NCBI GenBank assembly: GCA_002914805.1
Contig: JXTB01000168.1
Span: forward strand, 21,789-85,788
Origin: Parasponia andersonii
Taxonomy: Eukaryota > Streptophyta > Magnoliopsida > Rosales > Cannabaceae
Reading direction: 5' to 3'
DNA length: 64,000 bases
Shown here: one piece after another, positions 12,281 to 23,293 of the stretch
How the letters are laid out: each line of letters begins with the position of its first letter
How positions within the stretch are numbered: position 1 is the first letter of the stretch
Notes under the pieces: generated by a model
What the model was told of the DNA's origin: nothing
Seen by the model: the letters and a program-made list of their open reading frames with translations, nothing else
Databases searched by the model: none
Translations under genes and position numbers: made by a program

Positions 12281-13750
12281 TTAGGTGAGGAGGTGATGGA
12301 TCCATTGCTCTACAACAGCAGGGGAGCCATACCAGGGTCTCAATTCATCGTCCGAACCAACAGGAGAGTGGTAAACCCCATCCAAGCTTATATTAAGAGC
12401 TCCTTTTAAATGGGCTGATTCTTCTGGCACCACTCCGTCACCCCAAACCTCTGCCCTTCCACAAACCTAACAAGTTACAACACTAACAATTACAAACCAA
12501 ACAAGACTACACTCTCAGCCTCACCACAAAAGTATTTGCAGTAGTTAAAACATAATTTTGGAAGGAACTTTTTGTTGGCTTTTACCTACCTGCTTGTAGC
12601 CCTGCCCAATGAATCGAGAGCGCAAGCTTGAGGTGGTTGATAATGGCGGAGATGCAGGCACCGCAAGCTCTGCTGCTGCTGTTCCTGCACTGTCTTTTGC
12701 AACCCCACCATCCACTTTTGCATCACTTGCGTTTCCAAACAAACGCGCACCTTGAATATACCTAGGACGCATGATGTAAAATTTGAACACAAAAGATTCA
12801 AGTAAAAAATAGTAAAAGATTTTAGACTCGGTAATTTTTACCTTCCTGCAATGCACACATATTTCAAGTCTCGAGTGTAAACAGCTTTTGAGCAATTCTT
12901 TTCAACGTAATTGAGAAGACCCCTAGTTTGATCAACAACCCCGGGTAAACCTTTTGGAGGTGGCCTGAACAGAAGACAACAAAGACCATTTTCATGGTGG
13001 TATGGTATTAATTATTAAATAGTCTCCACATAGGATAGGAGAAGTTAGATAATAAGCGAACTTAACTTACAAGTGCGGGGTTCCAAGAGTCAATAGTAAG
13101 GAAATGTGGGAGAGCCCAAATTCTTCCATATAGAGCCGTGCAAGCCATCCTCCAGCAGAGTGTCCAATCAGGGATAATGTTGTAGCAGATTGTGAGAGGT
13201 CCTTAGCCTCTTGTACAGCGTCGTCGACCCTCTTGAGGTACCTTTTGTTGTTGTTGTTGTTATTATTATTAACAAAGATTATGAGGAGAAAAGGTCTGTA
13301 ATTGTAAATTCTAAGTTAGAATAACGTACCAATCGAGAACAGGGCGAGGGCGGAGAGTTCCCCGCCAGTAATTGGGGTCGAGCAAACCGGCAGCATTTCT
13401 GAGCCAATCGAGCCTGGAAACCTTAGCCACAACCACACTCGGTATTCCATACTCTTTCAATGTTATCTGTAACTTGTCGTAGTCACCAGAATTGTTTCCC
13501 AACCCCTGACAATATCATTATTAAAAGAAACTGAATCAAACCAAACCAGACCAGAACATATGGGAAGTCTATGCATATGCTATATGTCACTAGTTAATTT
13601 TTTGATTTAGAGATTAGAGAGCTCAACTGGAAGAATAAGAGCAGGGCGGAGGCGGCAGTTGAACGAGGAAGAAGAAGAAGAAGAAGAAGTCAAGGAAGAT
13701 GGGTCTTGAGAGAATGCGGAGGATGATGGTTTAATCTGTGACAAAACCAT
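12281..13750 (-). CDS. Alpha/beta hydrolase, probably plastid-targeted, 6 exons
   Basis: Predicted 316-residue protein from exons 13628-13750, 13330-13505, 13071-13241, 12842-12964, 12590-12761 and 12281-12466, total 951 nt in frame with TAA at 12281. The N-terminus is Ser/Pro-rich with few acidic residues (a run of Ser at about 20-29), consistent with a plastid transit peptide. The fold starts at ALILPGLGNNSGDY. The nucleophile elbow is GHSAGGW with Ser128; candidate partners are Asp265 (VWGDGVVP) and His287 (DGVYHSPVG). The arrangement resembles PGAP1/lipase-like hydrolases, but the substrate is unknown. From memory it corresponds to Arabidopsis At5g17670, which also lies close to LHP1. The neighbouring PPR gene is transcribed divergently 1.68 kb away. 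Confidence 0.88.
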
Positions 13751-15429
13751 AGCCATTCCTCCTCCTCCTCCAAGTCACCACCAACATATACATAACTAGT
13801 TTTGCCTCCTGCCCCCTCCTGGCTAAGGTAAGGCTAAGCTTGCCTTCACCTGCTTCTGTGTCTTTGTCAAGTTTTGTCGTTTTATTATTATGACTTTCGG
13901 TAGAGTATGCGTACAACAAACGACATGTCGTCCACGATGAAAAGAAAAATAAAAATTAACTGTAACCGACGCGTTTAAAACAGATTCGTTTTCTCCAACA
14001 CACTTGCTTCTTGGAACTTGGAAGCCATGAAAGGTTACATTTTGCATCAATCAAACACAAAGTTACGCAGCACGTCTCTCCCGGAATAAACTTCCTCTTC
14101 GTTGTGTGCAGTTTTCTATTCTGGTGTGGATGGAGCTTTTGAGTTGAGATGCTCTTATGGTGACTCTTTTTTCCTCTCTCTCTATTACTTTTTCTAGTTA
14201 ATAGTTAAGACACTTAGGGGAAAACCAAAAAAAAAAAAAAAAATGGAAAAGAAATTATAAGTTTTTTAAAAAAGAGAAAGAAAATGAAAAACGAAAGCTG
14301 AAATGGGGATGTTTTGTGACATAGTAAAAAGGGCCCTCGAGATGCTCGATGAAATGCCACACTTAGTTTTAAAAGAAAATATACTTGATAGGATAGGTCT
14401 TTCTTTCATTTCAAATTGTCCAACATTGTGTTTCCTTATGCGTGTTTGTGTCGAATTGAGGAACAAAATTGGCCTCGAATTGATTTCTCATGAAAGATAT
14501 TTTCTTAATTTTGAACTACTCTGTCATTTATATGTCTTTTATAGACACAAAGACTGACTGACAGACAGACAGCCTCCACTTAGCAGTTGACTAGGAATCT
14601 CTTCATTTTTTTTTTTTTATCATTTTCCTCAAAGTTATACTAAATGTAGTAATTAATGATGACTTTCTCTTCATCTTTGTTTTCCCCTTAAGTCTTGTTT
14701 AACCATTCATGCCTGGTGAAACAAGTGACAAAGGCGTAATGCTGCTCTACTTGTACTCGTCTTTCTTGCTCGTTCCAATATTTTTGCTTATTACTTTTAA
14801 ATGGTTTTGAGTGGTACTAATTAGTCATGGTATTTGGAGGAAAACTTTTCGGCTTTTGAGTATCATATTCTATTCAGGGGTGGACAAAATGACAAGTCTT
14901 CCAAGTGTTCTTGAGGGTTAGTTTCGGAACAGAAGATCCCCGCAACTTATATACTCGAGAACATTAATTAGACGCCATTATTTGGAAGAGTTATGGACTT
15001 ATGGTCTTGCATACCATATGTATAAATGTTTTACATGTTTTCTTGTATGATTGGTTAGTTATGAAGAATTCTATGCTGGATGCATGATGGTTCACTAAGT
15101 TGGGCTTTGGACTTCCACCACCTTATCTCTCAGTCTGTAGAGTAGAGTGATTTCCACACCAGTTATGATACTAATGACAGAAGAAACTAAGAACAAATAA
15201 CCACCTTGGTCTTTAATAGGGATGGTTGTAGCATCTATCAACAAGTTTTTCCTAACACAAAAGATTCTTTTTTTCTGAAATTGCTTTTTAGGATGTTCTC
15301 CAGTATTTGAATGCATGTAACTTAACTATTTCGGTGTAGTCAGATGCTCCTGCATAAACAAGATAACAGCTAACGGCCTGACAAATAATCGGAGCTCCTT
15401 CTGTCCACATATTTTTCTCCCTTGCTGAA
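13751..15429. promoter_or_regulatory. Divergent intergenic region between hydrolase and PPR genes
   Basis: This 1.68-kb spacer lies between two genes transcribed away from each other, so it must contain both promoters. It includes a TCTCTCTCTC patch near 14176 and an A-run near 14227. No bounded element or RNA gene was found; the short open frames here have no family features. Confidence 0.45.
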
Positions 15430-16770
15430 ATGGAAATGGCAGTAGCTGCTCCTTCCGAAGCAGTAGGAGGGAGTTTGGTCCACAGCCATGGTTGTTCAAA
15501 ACAGAGCAGCAGCCCGAGGACACCCAAGCCCTCATTTCAGGTTTCGCTGCCTTTGCGCAGCCCCAACAAATCACTTACTGTCTTAAAACTTGACAAACTC
15601 TCAAGTACAGCACAACCAACGAAGCTCAAGTCCTCCTGTTCTAGTCAGATATCGAAGAAGAATAAGAAGAAGAAGAAGAAGAAGAAGAGTGTTCCCATAA
15701 CCTCTCCTGGTTGCACCACCTCTGATGTTCTGCACTTGATGGATGCCCTCTGCCTTCCCGTACCTCCTGACATGTACACTTCTTTCATCAGTGAATGCAC
15801 CAGTACTGTTCACTCCCATGGAGCTGATGATCTGCACGCCCACATCACCCGAAGCGGCCTCCAGCAACCTCCCTTATCCTTACTCAATCGCCTCCTCCTT
15901 TTGCACGTAACCAGCGATCGTTTGGAGCTGGCCCGCCATCTGTTTGACGGGATGCCCTCGAAGGATTTTAAGTCTTGGGCCACCATGATAGTTGCTTATC
16001 TGAACAGTGGTGATTACCAGGAAGCCATGGATTTGTTCCTGAAAATGCTGCACCGTATCAGTATGCTAGAATTCCCAGATTGGATCATGGTCTGCCTTCT
16101 CAAGTTGTGTGTATGCACAGCTAACATGGATTTAGGGAGACAAGTTCATGGCTGCTCCTTAAAGTTGGGGCATGCTAATAATTTGTCTCTGGCTAGCTGC
16201 TTAATCAACTTTTATGGGAAATTCAGGAGTCTGGAGAGCGCCAATACGGTGTTTGATCAACTCGCCCATCATAATTCCCTGACTTGGATGGCTAGACTGA
16301 TCAACAACTCTAGGGAAGAGCTCTTCTTTCAAGTATTTAAAGACTTTACAGAGATTGGAAAGTCAGGAATCAAGACGAATTCCTTAATGCTTTCTTGTGT
16401 TCTGAAGGCTTGTGCGAGAATGCACGATCATGGACGATGTGGTCGACAGGTTCATGCAAACGCCATCAAACTTGGACTAGATACAGACGCGTATGTGCGG
16501 TGTGGGTTGGTCGACATGTATGGAAAAAGTGGGCTTCTTAGAGATGCGAAAAGGGTGTTTGAAATGAGCAGTGACAGAAGAAACAATGCAAGTTGGAATG
16601 CTATGCTTGGAGGTTACATACGAAATGAGTTATACCTTGAGGCCATTAAGTTCCTTTATGAGATGAAGGCAGCTGGACTGCAGCTTCAACCGTCTTTGCT
16701 CGATGAACTGAGGATTGCTTGCGGTAGTAGTACTCATTCCCTTGGAGAACTTTACGCCGCGAAGGTTTAG
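15430..16770 (+). CDS. PPR protein, At1g31790-like, intronless
   Basis: Single-exon 446-residue pentatricopeptide repeat protein, probably organellar. The N-terminal ~75 residues are Ser/Pro/Lys-rich with a Lys run encoded by an AAG microsatellite (about 15655-15690). Several PPR units follow, including NRLLLLHVTSDRLELARHLF then DGMPSKDFKSWATMIVAY, LGRQVHGCSLKLG, GRQVHANAIKLGLDTDAYV and SWNAMLGGYIRNELYLEAIK. The QVHA and SWNAM signatures are those of the plant PLS subclass, yet there is no E, E+ or DYW extension. Sequence and layout match Arabidopsis At1g31790 (about 409 residues) as I recall it. PLS proteins bind organellar RNA, often for C-to-U editing; without a DYW domain this one would need a partner, if it edits at all. 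An alternative ATG lies two codons downstream of the chosen start. Confidence 0.88.
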   Translation: MEMAVAAPSEAVGGSLVHSHGCSKQSSSPRTPKPSFQVSLPLRSPNKSLTVLKLDKLSSTAQPTKLKSSCSSQISKKNKKKKKKKKSVPITSPGCTTSDVLHLMDALCLPVPPDMYTSFISECTSTVHSHGADDLHAHITRSGLQQPPLSLLNRLLLLHVTSDRLELARHLFDGMPSKDFKSWATMIVAYLNSGDYQEAMDLFLKMLHRISMLEFPDWIMVCLLKLCVCTANMDLGRQVHGCSLKLGHANNLSLASCLINFYGKFRSLESANTVFDQLAHHNSLTWMARLINNSREELFFQVFKDFTEIGKSGIKTNSLMLSCVLKACARMHDHGRCGRQVHANAIKLGLDTDAYVRCGLVDMYGKSGLLRDAKRVFEMSSDRRNNASWNAMLGGYIRNELYLEAIKFLYEMKAAGLQLQPSLLDELRIACGSSTHSLGELYAAKV

Positions 16771-17589
16771 AATGTATACGTCGGATGCTTAAGACAACTC
16801 TGACTTTTGAGCAAACAAGAAAGCAAAGAGAAAAAGATTGAGAGCCACCGCAGATAAATCATAGAAACTGCTCGGTTTTTGGGGGCCTGCTGAGGACAAA
16901 AATTGTTGATAAAAAGAGGCATTGCGGCTATTGGTCTTCTTAATAGATTTTACCAAAAATCTAGGGGAGAGGACAAGAGAGAGATTTGTAGCAGAGTTAC
17001 CAGCATTTTGTATATATCAATTGACTGTTCATCATTTGCTGTTTTGTTAAGTTTGCTGAGATTAAAGCTCAAAAGTCATGCTTTATGATTCTTTTCTCCT
17101 TCCAATTTTTCATAAGCGTTTGTTCATTTAAATTTAATTGGAATATGTCCTATAGTAACATGCATAGAAAATGAATTTAATTAATTTTAATGTATGATTA
17201 TGATGTATGTATGCCTTTGAATTACCGTTTCAAAGGGAAGAAAAAAAAAAAAAAAAAGGACTCCTCAGTTGTCATTTGTCAAACACTCAACCAACGACAT
17301 TTGGTAAGTATGACACTTTATTATATTTTATGTTTTTGTTATTATTAATATTATTGATCCTTAAACTTAAATTTAAAATATACAAATTTATACAATCGAT
17401 ACTTAGATTCGATAGGTCTGAGGTGAGGGAAGGCGATTGTCGTTTTTTTTTTTTTGGTTTGTCTGCGACTGACGACATCGTATTCCATTTCCGTAAATTT
17501 GGTCTGTTTTGTAAATTTGGTTTGTTGAGGGTGGGGGAAAAGATAGGTCATAACTCATAAGAGAATAAAATTAGGTGATATCGGGGAAC
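16771..17589. other. Spacer between PPR and TrmB-type genes
   Basis: This 0.8-kb spacer should contain the 3' end of the PPR transcript and the promoter of the tRNA methyltransferase, both on the plus strand. There is an A-run at about 17240 and a T-run at about 17445. No additional gene seen. Confidence 0.45.
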
Positions 17590-19070
17590 ATGGGTTGGCG
17601 AGTTTGCCTTCGACTCCATCACTGTAACAACAATATTAGTAGAGGGAAATGGATTCCCAGTTTTCCGACAACTACAAGCCTTTGCAACAGCCCTTGTTAC
17701 ACCTACGCTCATACCCATACCCACCCTAGACTGCTTTCTCTTTCTACTTCTTCTTCTTCTTCTTCTTTTTCTGCCTCTTTCTGTTCCAGTTCCACACAAC
17801 AAGAGCAAGAAGAGCGGTTAATAACTAGTCCAGAACTTGTAGCCTCGGAATATGCTGACCTTAATCTTCCTCTTCCCGACAAGGTCACTTCATTTTCTTT
17901 ACTCTTCTTCTTCTTCTTCTTCCCTTANNNNNNNNNNNNNNNNNNNNNNNNNNNNNNNNNNNNNNNNNNNNNNNNNNNNNNNNNNNNNNNNNNNNNNNNN
18001 NNNNNNNNNNNNNNNNNNNNNNNNTTTTTTTTTTTTTTTTTTTCAAATGCGTTTGATTTTGCATTACACTTGTGTTTGTCATAAATCTAAATGATTAATA
18101 TTTCAGGTAGTGGCCGATTTCTCATGTGGCTTGGCAAGAGAAATCTTGGTGTGAGAAATTATTTGGGACTGGAAATACGACACAAAGTAAGGAAAAACTC
18201 TTTGGACCTTAACGAACTAGAAAGTTTCATCTCACTGATTTGATGTATTTATTGCTTGGCACTCTTTTTCTCTTTGTTCCAAACATATCCCACATCTTTT
18301 ATTTGTTTTTTTCCGTGCAGCTGGTGAACCGTGCCCAGTACTGGGTTAAGGAGCTAACTCTTGATAATGTGTGAGTTTTCACGATCTCATATTAGTTGGT
18401 GAAAGGTCCTGTCTATCACTTTACTTGTAGTATGTTCATTTAAATCAAATTGCAGATATTTCTTATTTGCAAATGCCGCAAATTCTTTCAAACAACTGGT
18501 CTCTACCTATCCTGGTCCGTTGATGCTTGTTTCAATCCTGGTGAGTGTACCTCTTGTCTTGTAAATGCATTTGAGTGGTTATGCTCAAAGGTTAGAATAG
18601 AACACCAAATTTAACCAGGTCTGTTCTTTCTTTGTTCATGCTTATGTGCAGTGTCCAGATCCTCATTTCAAGAAAAGACATCACAAGAGGAGGGTCGTGC
18701 AGAAGCCTTTAGTAGAATCTATAGCTACAACTTTAATGCCTGGAGGCCAGGTAGGTATATTTTCATTTCATAATGTTGAATTCAGTTTTAGATGTAAGAT
18801 ATGCTTGTAAGCTAAAATCTCTGTATGCGGTTTTGTTTCGAATAGGTGTTGATACAGTCGGATGTGTTCGAGGTGGCCGTGGACATGAGGAATCAATTTG
18901 ATGCCGAGTCCAATACTTTGAAACACATTGATGAAGTGGACTCGAGTGTGTTGTGCGATAGTGAGGGATGGTTGTTGAGGAATCCAATGGGGATAAGAAC
19001 TGAAAGAGAAATACATGCTGAATTTGAAGGTGCTAAAATTTATAGAAGGATGTACCTGAAGTTCAAATAA
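17590..19070 (+). CDS. tRNA (guanine-N7)-methyltransferase, TrmB type; one exon lost in assembly gap
   Basis: TrmB-family enzyme that makes m7G (usually position 46) in tRNA using S-adenosylmethionine. Visible exons are 17590-17883, 18107-18186, 18321-18370, 18456-18540, 18652-18750 and 18846-19070 (TAA). Exon 1 encodes a Ser-rich, Thr/His-rich leader, probably organellar, ending ELVASEYADLNLPLPDK. The exon at 18107 resumes at GSGRFLMWL, immediately after where SAM motif I (VDIGSG type) should be. Hallmarks present are NYLGLEIRHK, CPDPHFKKRHHKRR (the family PDP/W-K-RH motif), KPGG-like LMPGGQ, QSDVFEV and NPMGIRTEREIHAEFEG. Exon 1 ends in phase 0, while the next visible exon begins with two bases completing a codon, so the missing exon length must be 1 modulo 3. 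From memory the Arabidopsis counterpart is At5g17660. The reading frame cannot be joined across the gap. Confidence 0.9.
17928..18024. other. Assembly gap (97 N)
   Basis: A run of 97 N sits in the TrmB-type gene between a (CTT)n tract ending at about 17922 and a T-run starting at 18025. The low-complexity edges explain why the assembly broke. The enzyme lacks one internal exon of about 40 codons, which is longer than 97 bp, so the N count cannot be the true distance. Confidence 0.98.
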
Positions 19071-19458
19071 ATTACATTATAATCAACCGACACAAACTTT
19101 GGCTCTTCTTATGATTAAATATCTTTTCAATATGTGCTAATTTCTATGCCCCCCCCCCCTTTTTTTTGTTTCCTGTTCAATTTGAAGTAATAGGAGCTAC
19201 AATATGTTTGTTTATATATTGACATATGACAATAAAATACAGTTGAGGAAAAATACTGAAAAATAGATCAACAAAAACTTTTGATTTCTCTGTAATTCAA
19301 GTATGGCAAGCATGCATAGGTGACACTTAAGCAGGTGGTGTTTGATATCCCTCGAAGAATAGAAATATACATTTGGATCCCTGAATGCCAAGGCTGAAGC
19401 TAGACATTATTTAGTATCTTTCCCATTACCCGAATGGTTAAGACTAAAAGAATAGTCG
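19071..19458. other. Convergent 3' spacer between TrmB-type and APS2 genes
   Basis: This 388-bp spacer lies between the stop codons of two convergent genes and should carry both polyadenylation regions (AATAAA-like words such as CAATAAAATAC near 19229). A C-run then T-run is at about 19150-19167. No other feature. Confidence 0.5.
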
Positions 19459-21615
19459 TCAGAGAATTGTGCCATCTGGGATTACTGCATTCCGAAGAAT
19501 AACCACTATTCCCTCTCTAATCACATACCCGTTGGCTTCGCCGTCCCCTTCTTGGACCTTGTCTTTATTTATGATCTGCATTACCTTCCAAATATATTAG
19601 TTAATTACTCAAATCTTTCCCGAAAAATTGAGTCTACATATGTAGTTGAATTCAATACCACAACATTGTTGCCAATCTTTGCATTCTTATCTACAATAGC
19701 TTTCCTTAATCGAGATTGTTGGCCTATTCCAATTGGAATCATGTCCCACTGCTGCTTCCTCATCCCCTCATGTACATCATTCTCTTCTTCTTGTTCCTGT
19801 GTTTTTCAGTTACATCATATTATATTGTAGGACTAATGAATGGGATGGGATGGATGATGAGGCAGGGCATAGCCACAAAATCCTTTTTCTCCTCCTTACC
19901 TGATAGACATCGGAGCCAATGATGACCGAATCCTCAATCACGGCACCATCACCAATTCTTGTACTCATGCCAACCACAGTACCTCTGATGATGCACCTCT
20001 ATTCTTGATTTGTACCAATGAAGTAGCGAACATAGTTAAGGCTTGACATTAACTAATGAGTAACTAAACTAATCTAGAAATATCATATTAATGCGTTGCT
20101 TACATTGATGATGCAGCCCTCCCCAATTAGGCTGTCTGTAATGACAGCGTCAGTTACAAGAGTCGGCGGCAGGCAACGAGGCAATGTGTACACCGGGACT
20201 TGTCTGTCACAGAAGCTGCCACAAGCGAGAACGAGTATACCCATCTGTGTCATCTTTTGATATGAATCTGTGCTATTTTTTAAAGTAAACTTCTACTCAC
20301 TTGTATCCCATTCTTTCCTCCCTTATGCTTTCCATGTTTGCTTTGTAGAATTGCTCAATGCTCCTTATGTTGTCCCAATATCCATCAAACACATGTGCCT
20401 CAACCTAAGCAAGCCAATTACCAACGTCATGTTCATGTATCATTAGCCAGAAACAAATGTTAATTTTGCAGAGTCAGTTACCTTCATCCCAATTGCTATT
20501 GCTCCCGGAATCACTTCACTTGCCAAGTCATTTGCCTTTGGAAAGTAGTCGTCTAAAAGCCTTTTCATTACGCCCTTGTTTATCAGATAGATTCCCATGC
20601 TAGGCAAATCACGACGACCAATATCACTCAAATTTCCGATCACCTAGTTTCATAGTCATTTGTAGATTAAATAAACAAAAGAGAGAAACAACATATACAT
20701 ATATATATATATGTAGAAAGAACGAAACAAGTAAGTTTGCTCTCTGTAAATAAAACTTACTGAAGCAAAACTAATCCACTTCCCATCCTTGAACTTGAAT
20801 CTAAACGCTGAAACTTGATTTTGACAATCCAATTCAAGAAAGCCAAATTCGGGGTCATGAGTAGTGCTAACACTTGATGCTGCAATGGTAATGTCAGCCT
20901 TACTAGTGCGGTGGGCTTTTATGAGTTGCTGGTAGTCCATTCTATAGAGATGGTGACCTGGAAGTAGTAAAAACTCGGTCACCGGATACTCGTCCTCCAG
21001 TATCCACATGCATTTTCTAACCGCATCTGCAGATCCCTGAAACCATGATCCCTTGTCATGATGAGCAGGGCTTTGATAAGCTGCAATCACTTGGACAATC
21101 CCCTCGCCGCCGAGGCCTACTCCAGAATAAGCTCTCGTAAGGTGGGAGTTGAGAGAGGTAGAGTTGAATTGTGTGAGAGCATATATCTTGTTTATGTTGC
21201 TGTTAATACAGTTGCTGACTACTGCATCGATGAGTCTATAATTTGCTGCTATTGGTATGGCACCTTCTGATCTTCTCTTAGTCAATGGATAGAGCCGTGA
21301 TTTTGATTCTGATCCATCTCCAAATATGATGGCTGCTACTCTCTGAGTCTGAGTCTAACATACAAATTATATGCACATAATATTTATATCACTAGTTATA
21401 TCTATAAATAACCAAAAATATATTTATTTTCTAAGTAAGCAGAAAATTTAGACCTGATCAGTAGCTGAAGGATCAACTGGCAAAATGGGATATGAATTGG
21501 ATATGAACACGCTTGAAGGAAGCTTCAGCGGACATCGTTTTCCATGAACACTCTTTGATTTGGGTGTAAGAGGCTTTCCAGGAGAGCTGGGAAGACAAAG
21601 CTGCAATCTGACCAT
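19459..21615 (-). CDS. APS2: APS2-type ADP-glucose pyrophosphorylase homologue, catalytic Asp replaced
   Basis: Predicted 495-residue homologue of glucose-1-phosphate adenylyltransferase (starch synthesis). Exons 21454-21615, 20761-21354, 20482-20643, 20301-20404, 20104-20215, 19900-19998, 19659-19796 and 19459-19575 sum to 1488 nt in frame (TGA). The nucleotidyltransferase domain starts at TQRVAAIIFGDGSES (about 57-70), then LYPLTKRRSEGAIPI and ANYRLIDAVVSNCINS. The C-terminal left-handed beta-helix is recognisable from YNFCDRQVPVYTLPRCLPPT, RCIIRGTVVGMSTRIGDG, IPIGIGQQS and AIVDKNAKIGNNV to the family ending VIPDGTIL. Two catalytic features are abnormal: the glycine-rich ATP loop is degenerate, and LAGDHLYRMDY-type active-site text reads LPGHHLYRMDY, with His188 for the catalytic Asp. 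The glucose-1-phosphate motif FAEKP is absent. This fits the divergent APS2 clade (Arabidopsis At1g05610) rather than APS1 or APL. The start codon is tentative. Confidence 0.9.
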
Positions 21616-21800
21616 GTCAATGCAATTTTATAGAGAATTGACTCTACTCTAGAATGACTAGTCCGTTAGTATTTGATCTTTCCTAATGCCCCTCTAAAAT
21701 AATGATTAATGTATATATATATATATGTGTTGTGTATATAGAGGGAGAGACGGGGAATAATTTGTTTTCTTCATGGCCATGGCTACCGCAAAGAAATCTC

Positions 21801-21836
<36 letters not shown>

Positions 21837-22788
21837 TATCATATCATATTTTAGTAATGCATGATACAATCAAATGAGCTTGTTTAGAGTTGATAGTAAG
21901 TATTACGTTACCTTGTATATGATTCTAAGCTTCATATAGTCATTGGCTTCTTGTCCTTAATTTATTCTTGGCAGCTAGTCTGTTGGCTTTGTTTCTTTAA
22001 AATGTATATAAGTATATATATATATAAGAGGAGATGATTATTCATAGAAAACAAAACAAAACAAAAATGCAGAAACAGTTATACATAATGAGTAAATAGG
22101 AGGAGGAATTGCTTGTCCAAGGGAGAAGGGGGTTGAGCTTGCAGAAGGGCTCTGTGGGGCTGTGACCAATGTTGGGCATTTTGGAATGGAGTCTATCCAA
22201 AGCTAGGCATTTTGTCTTCTACTTTTTCCTTTTTGTTTTTTTTTTTTTTTAAATCAAAACGTCAGTTAAACTTTTCAAATAAATAAACAAATAAAACATC
22301 ATCATTTAAAAAAAAAAAATGCACATCTCCCCTGTTGTTCTTCATTCAGCTTTAATACTGTAAATGTATAATTTTTTTTCGAAACTTGAAAAAGAAAAAA
22401 TATAACTGGTGAATAGTTACGCATGGTGAATTAAATAACAAAAATTTGATACTTAAATTTTAACATTACGAGTAGATAATTTTCAAAAAAAAAATAATGT
22501 TGAAATAACTTCAAAAATGGAGGGAAAAAAAGATCATTAAAAAAACAGAGATTTTCAACCTTGAAATAGAATATTTAAATTTTCCATATATAGCTTACTC
22601 CAAAAAAAAAAAGGGAAAAAAACAAAAGATCAGGATTTTGACCTAAAAAGAAACAACTAGAAAGAATATTTTTTTTAAATAAAAAAGTAAAATACTATTA
22701 ATGTTTTTTTTTTCTTTTTGGAATAAAAGAAAGGTGTCTTTACCGTTCTTAATGTTTGTTAAGATTTTCTAAATTAACCCAACATATA
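21616..22788. promoter_or_regulatory. APS2 upstream region
   Basis: Presumed APS2 promoter and 5' leader (minus strand). A TATAAA-like word (TATAAAAT in reverse complement) lies only about 14 bp before the chosen ATG, so it cannot be the TATA box of that transcript unless the start codon or first exon is wrong. A GA/CT tract is at 21804-21833. Two further ATATAT stretches are at about 21713-21726 and 22013-22026. The rest is AT-rich with long homopolymers. Confidence 0.4.
21804..21833. repeat. (GA)n microsatellite upstream of APS2
   Basis: Fifteen uninterrupted GA units, read as CT on the coding strand of APS2, located about 190 bp before its ATG. CT tracts are frequent in plant 5' leaders. 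Confidence 0.95.
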
Positions 22789-22794
22789 TTATAA

Positions 22795-23287
22795 AGGGAT
22801 AATCCCAAAAATACCTCATTCCATATATTTTAGTTAAATACCAAATTTAACCATTTGTTCTCATAAAACTCAAAAGCATCCTCTTTATTTTCTAAAATAA
22901 GAAAACGTATATTCTCTTTGTGGTCAAATTTTTTGCTAAATGTCTTTGTAAATGATATTAATACTCTTAAGATATTGATATCTAAACAACCCTTTTATTG
23001 ATTTCTTTAAAATAAAAAAAAAAGACCTAAAGTTCAAAAAAAAATATATCAATATTTTTCTATAACATGAAAAACAAGTGTGATTTTATTTTTTAAATAA
23101 AAAATTAATTAAATTAATATGGAATGTTTGGTAATATAATTTCTAAACATATACAAGGTATTTTAGATATTTGACATTCCAACTTTGACTTAAAAAATGT
23201 CAGAATATACTTTTGAGACTTACGAGAACAAATAATTAAATATAATATTTAGAGATAATAGATGACGTATTTTTGGAATTATTCCTC
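22795..23287. mobile_element. MITE, 493 bp, about 85-bp terminal inverted repeats, TTATAA flanks
   Basis: The left arm (AGGGATAATCCCAAAAATAC, continuing to CATTTGTTCTCATAAAACTC and AAAAGCAT) matches the reverse complement of the right arm (GAGGAATAATTCCAAAAATA, to TATTTGTTCTCGTAAGTCTC and AAAAGTAT) over about 85 bp. Both sides are flanked by TTATAA (22789-22794 and 23288-23293), a plausible target-site duplication, although the word is palindromic and could be part of the repeat. No coding capacity; a non-autonomous DNA transposon of unassigned superfamily. Confidence 0.8.
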
Positions 23288-23293
23288 TTATAA

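Noticed and set aside
14303-14557. 84-codon open frame (+) in the divergent spacer
   Set aside because: No recognisable family, no splice partners, AT-rich; insufficient support.
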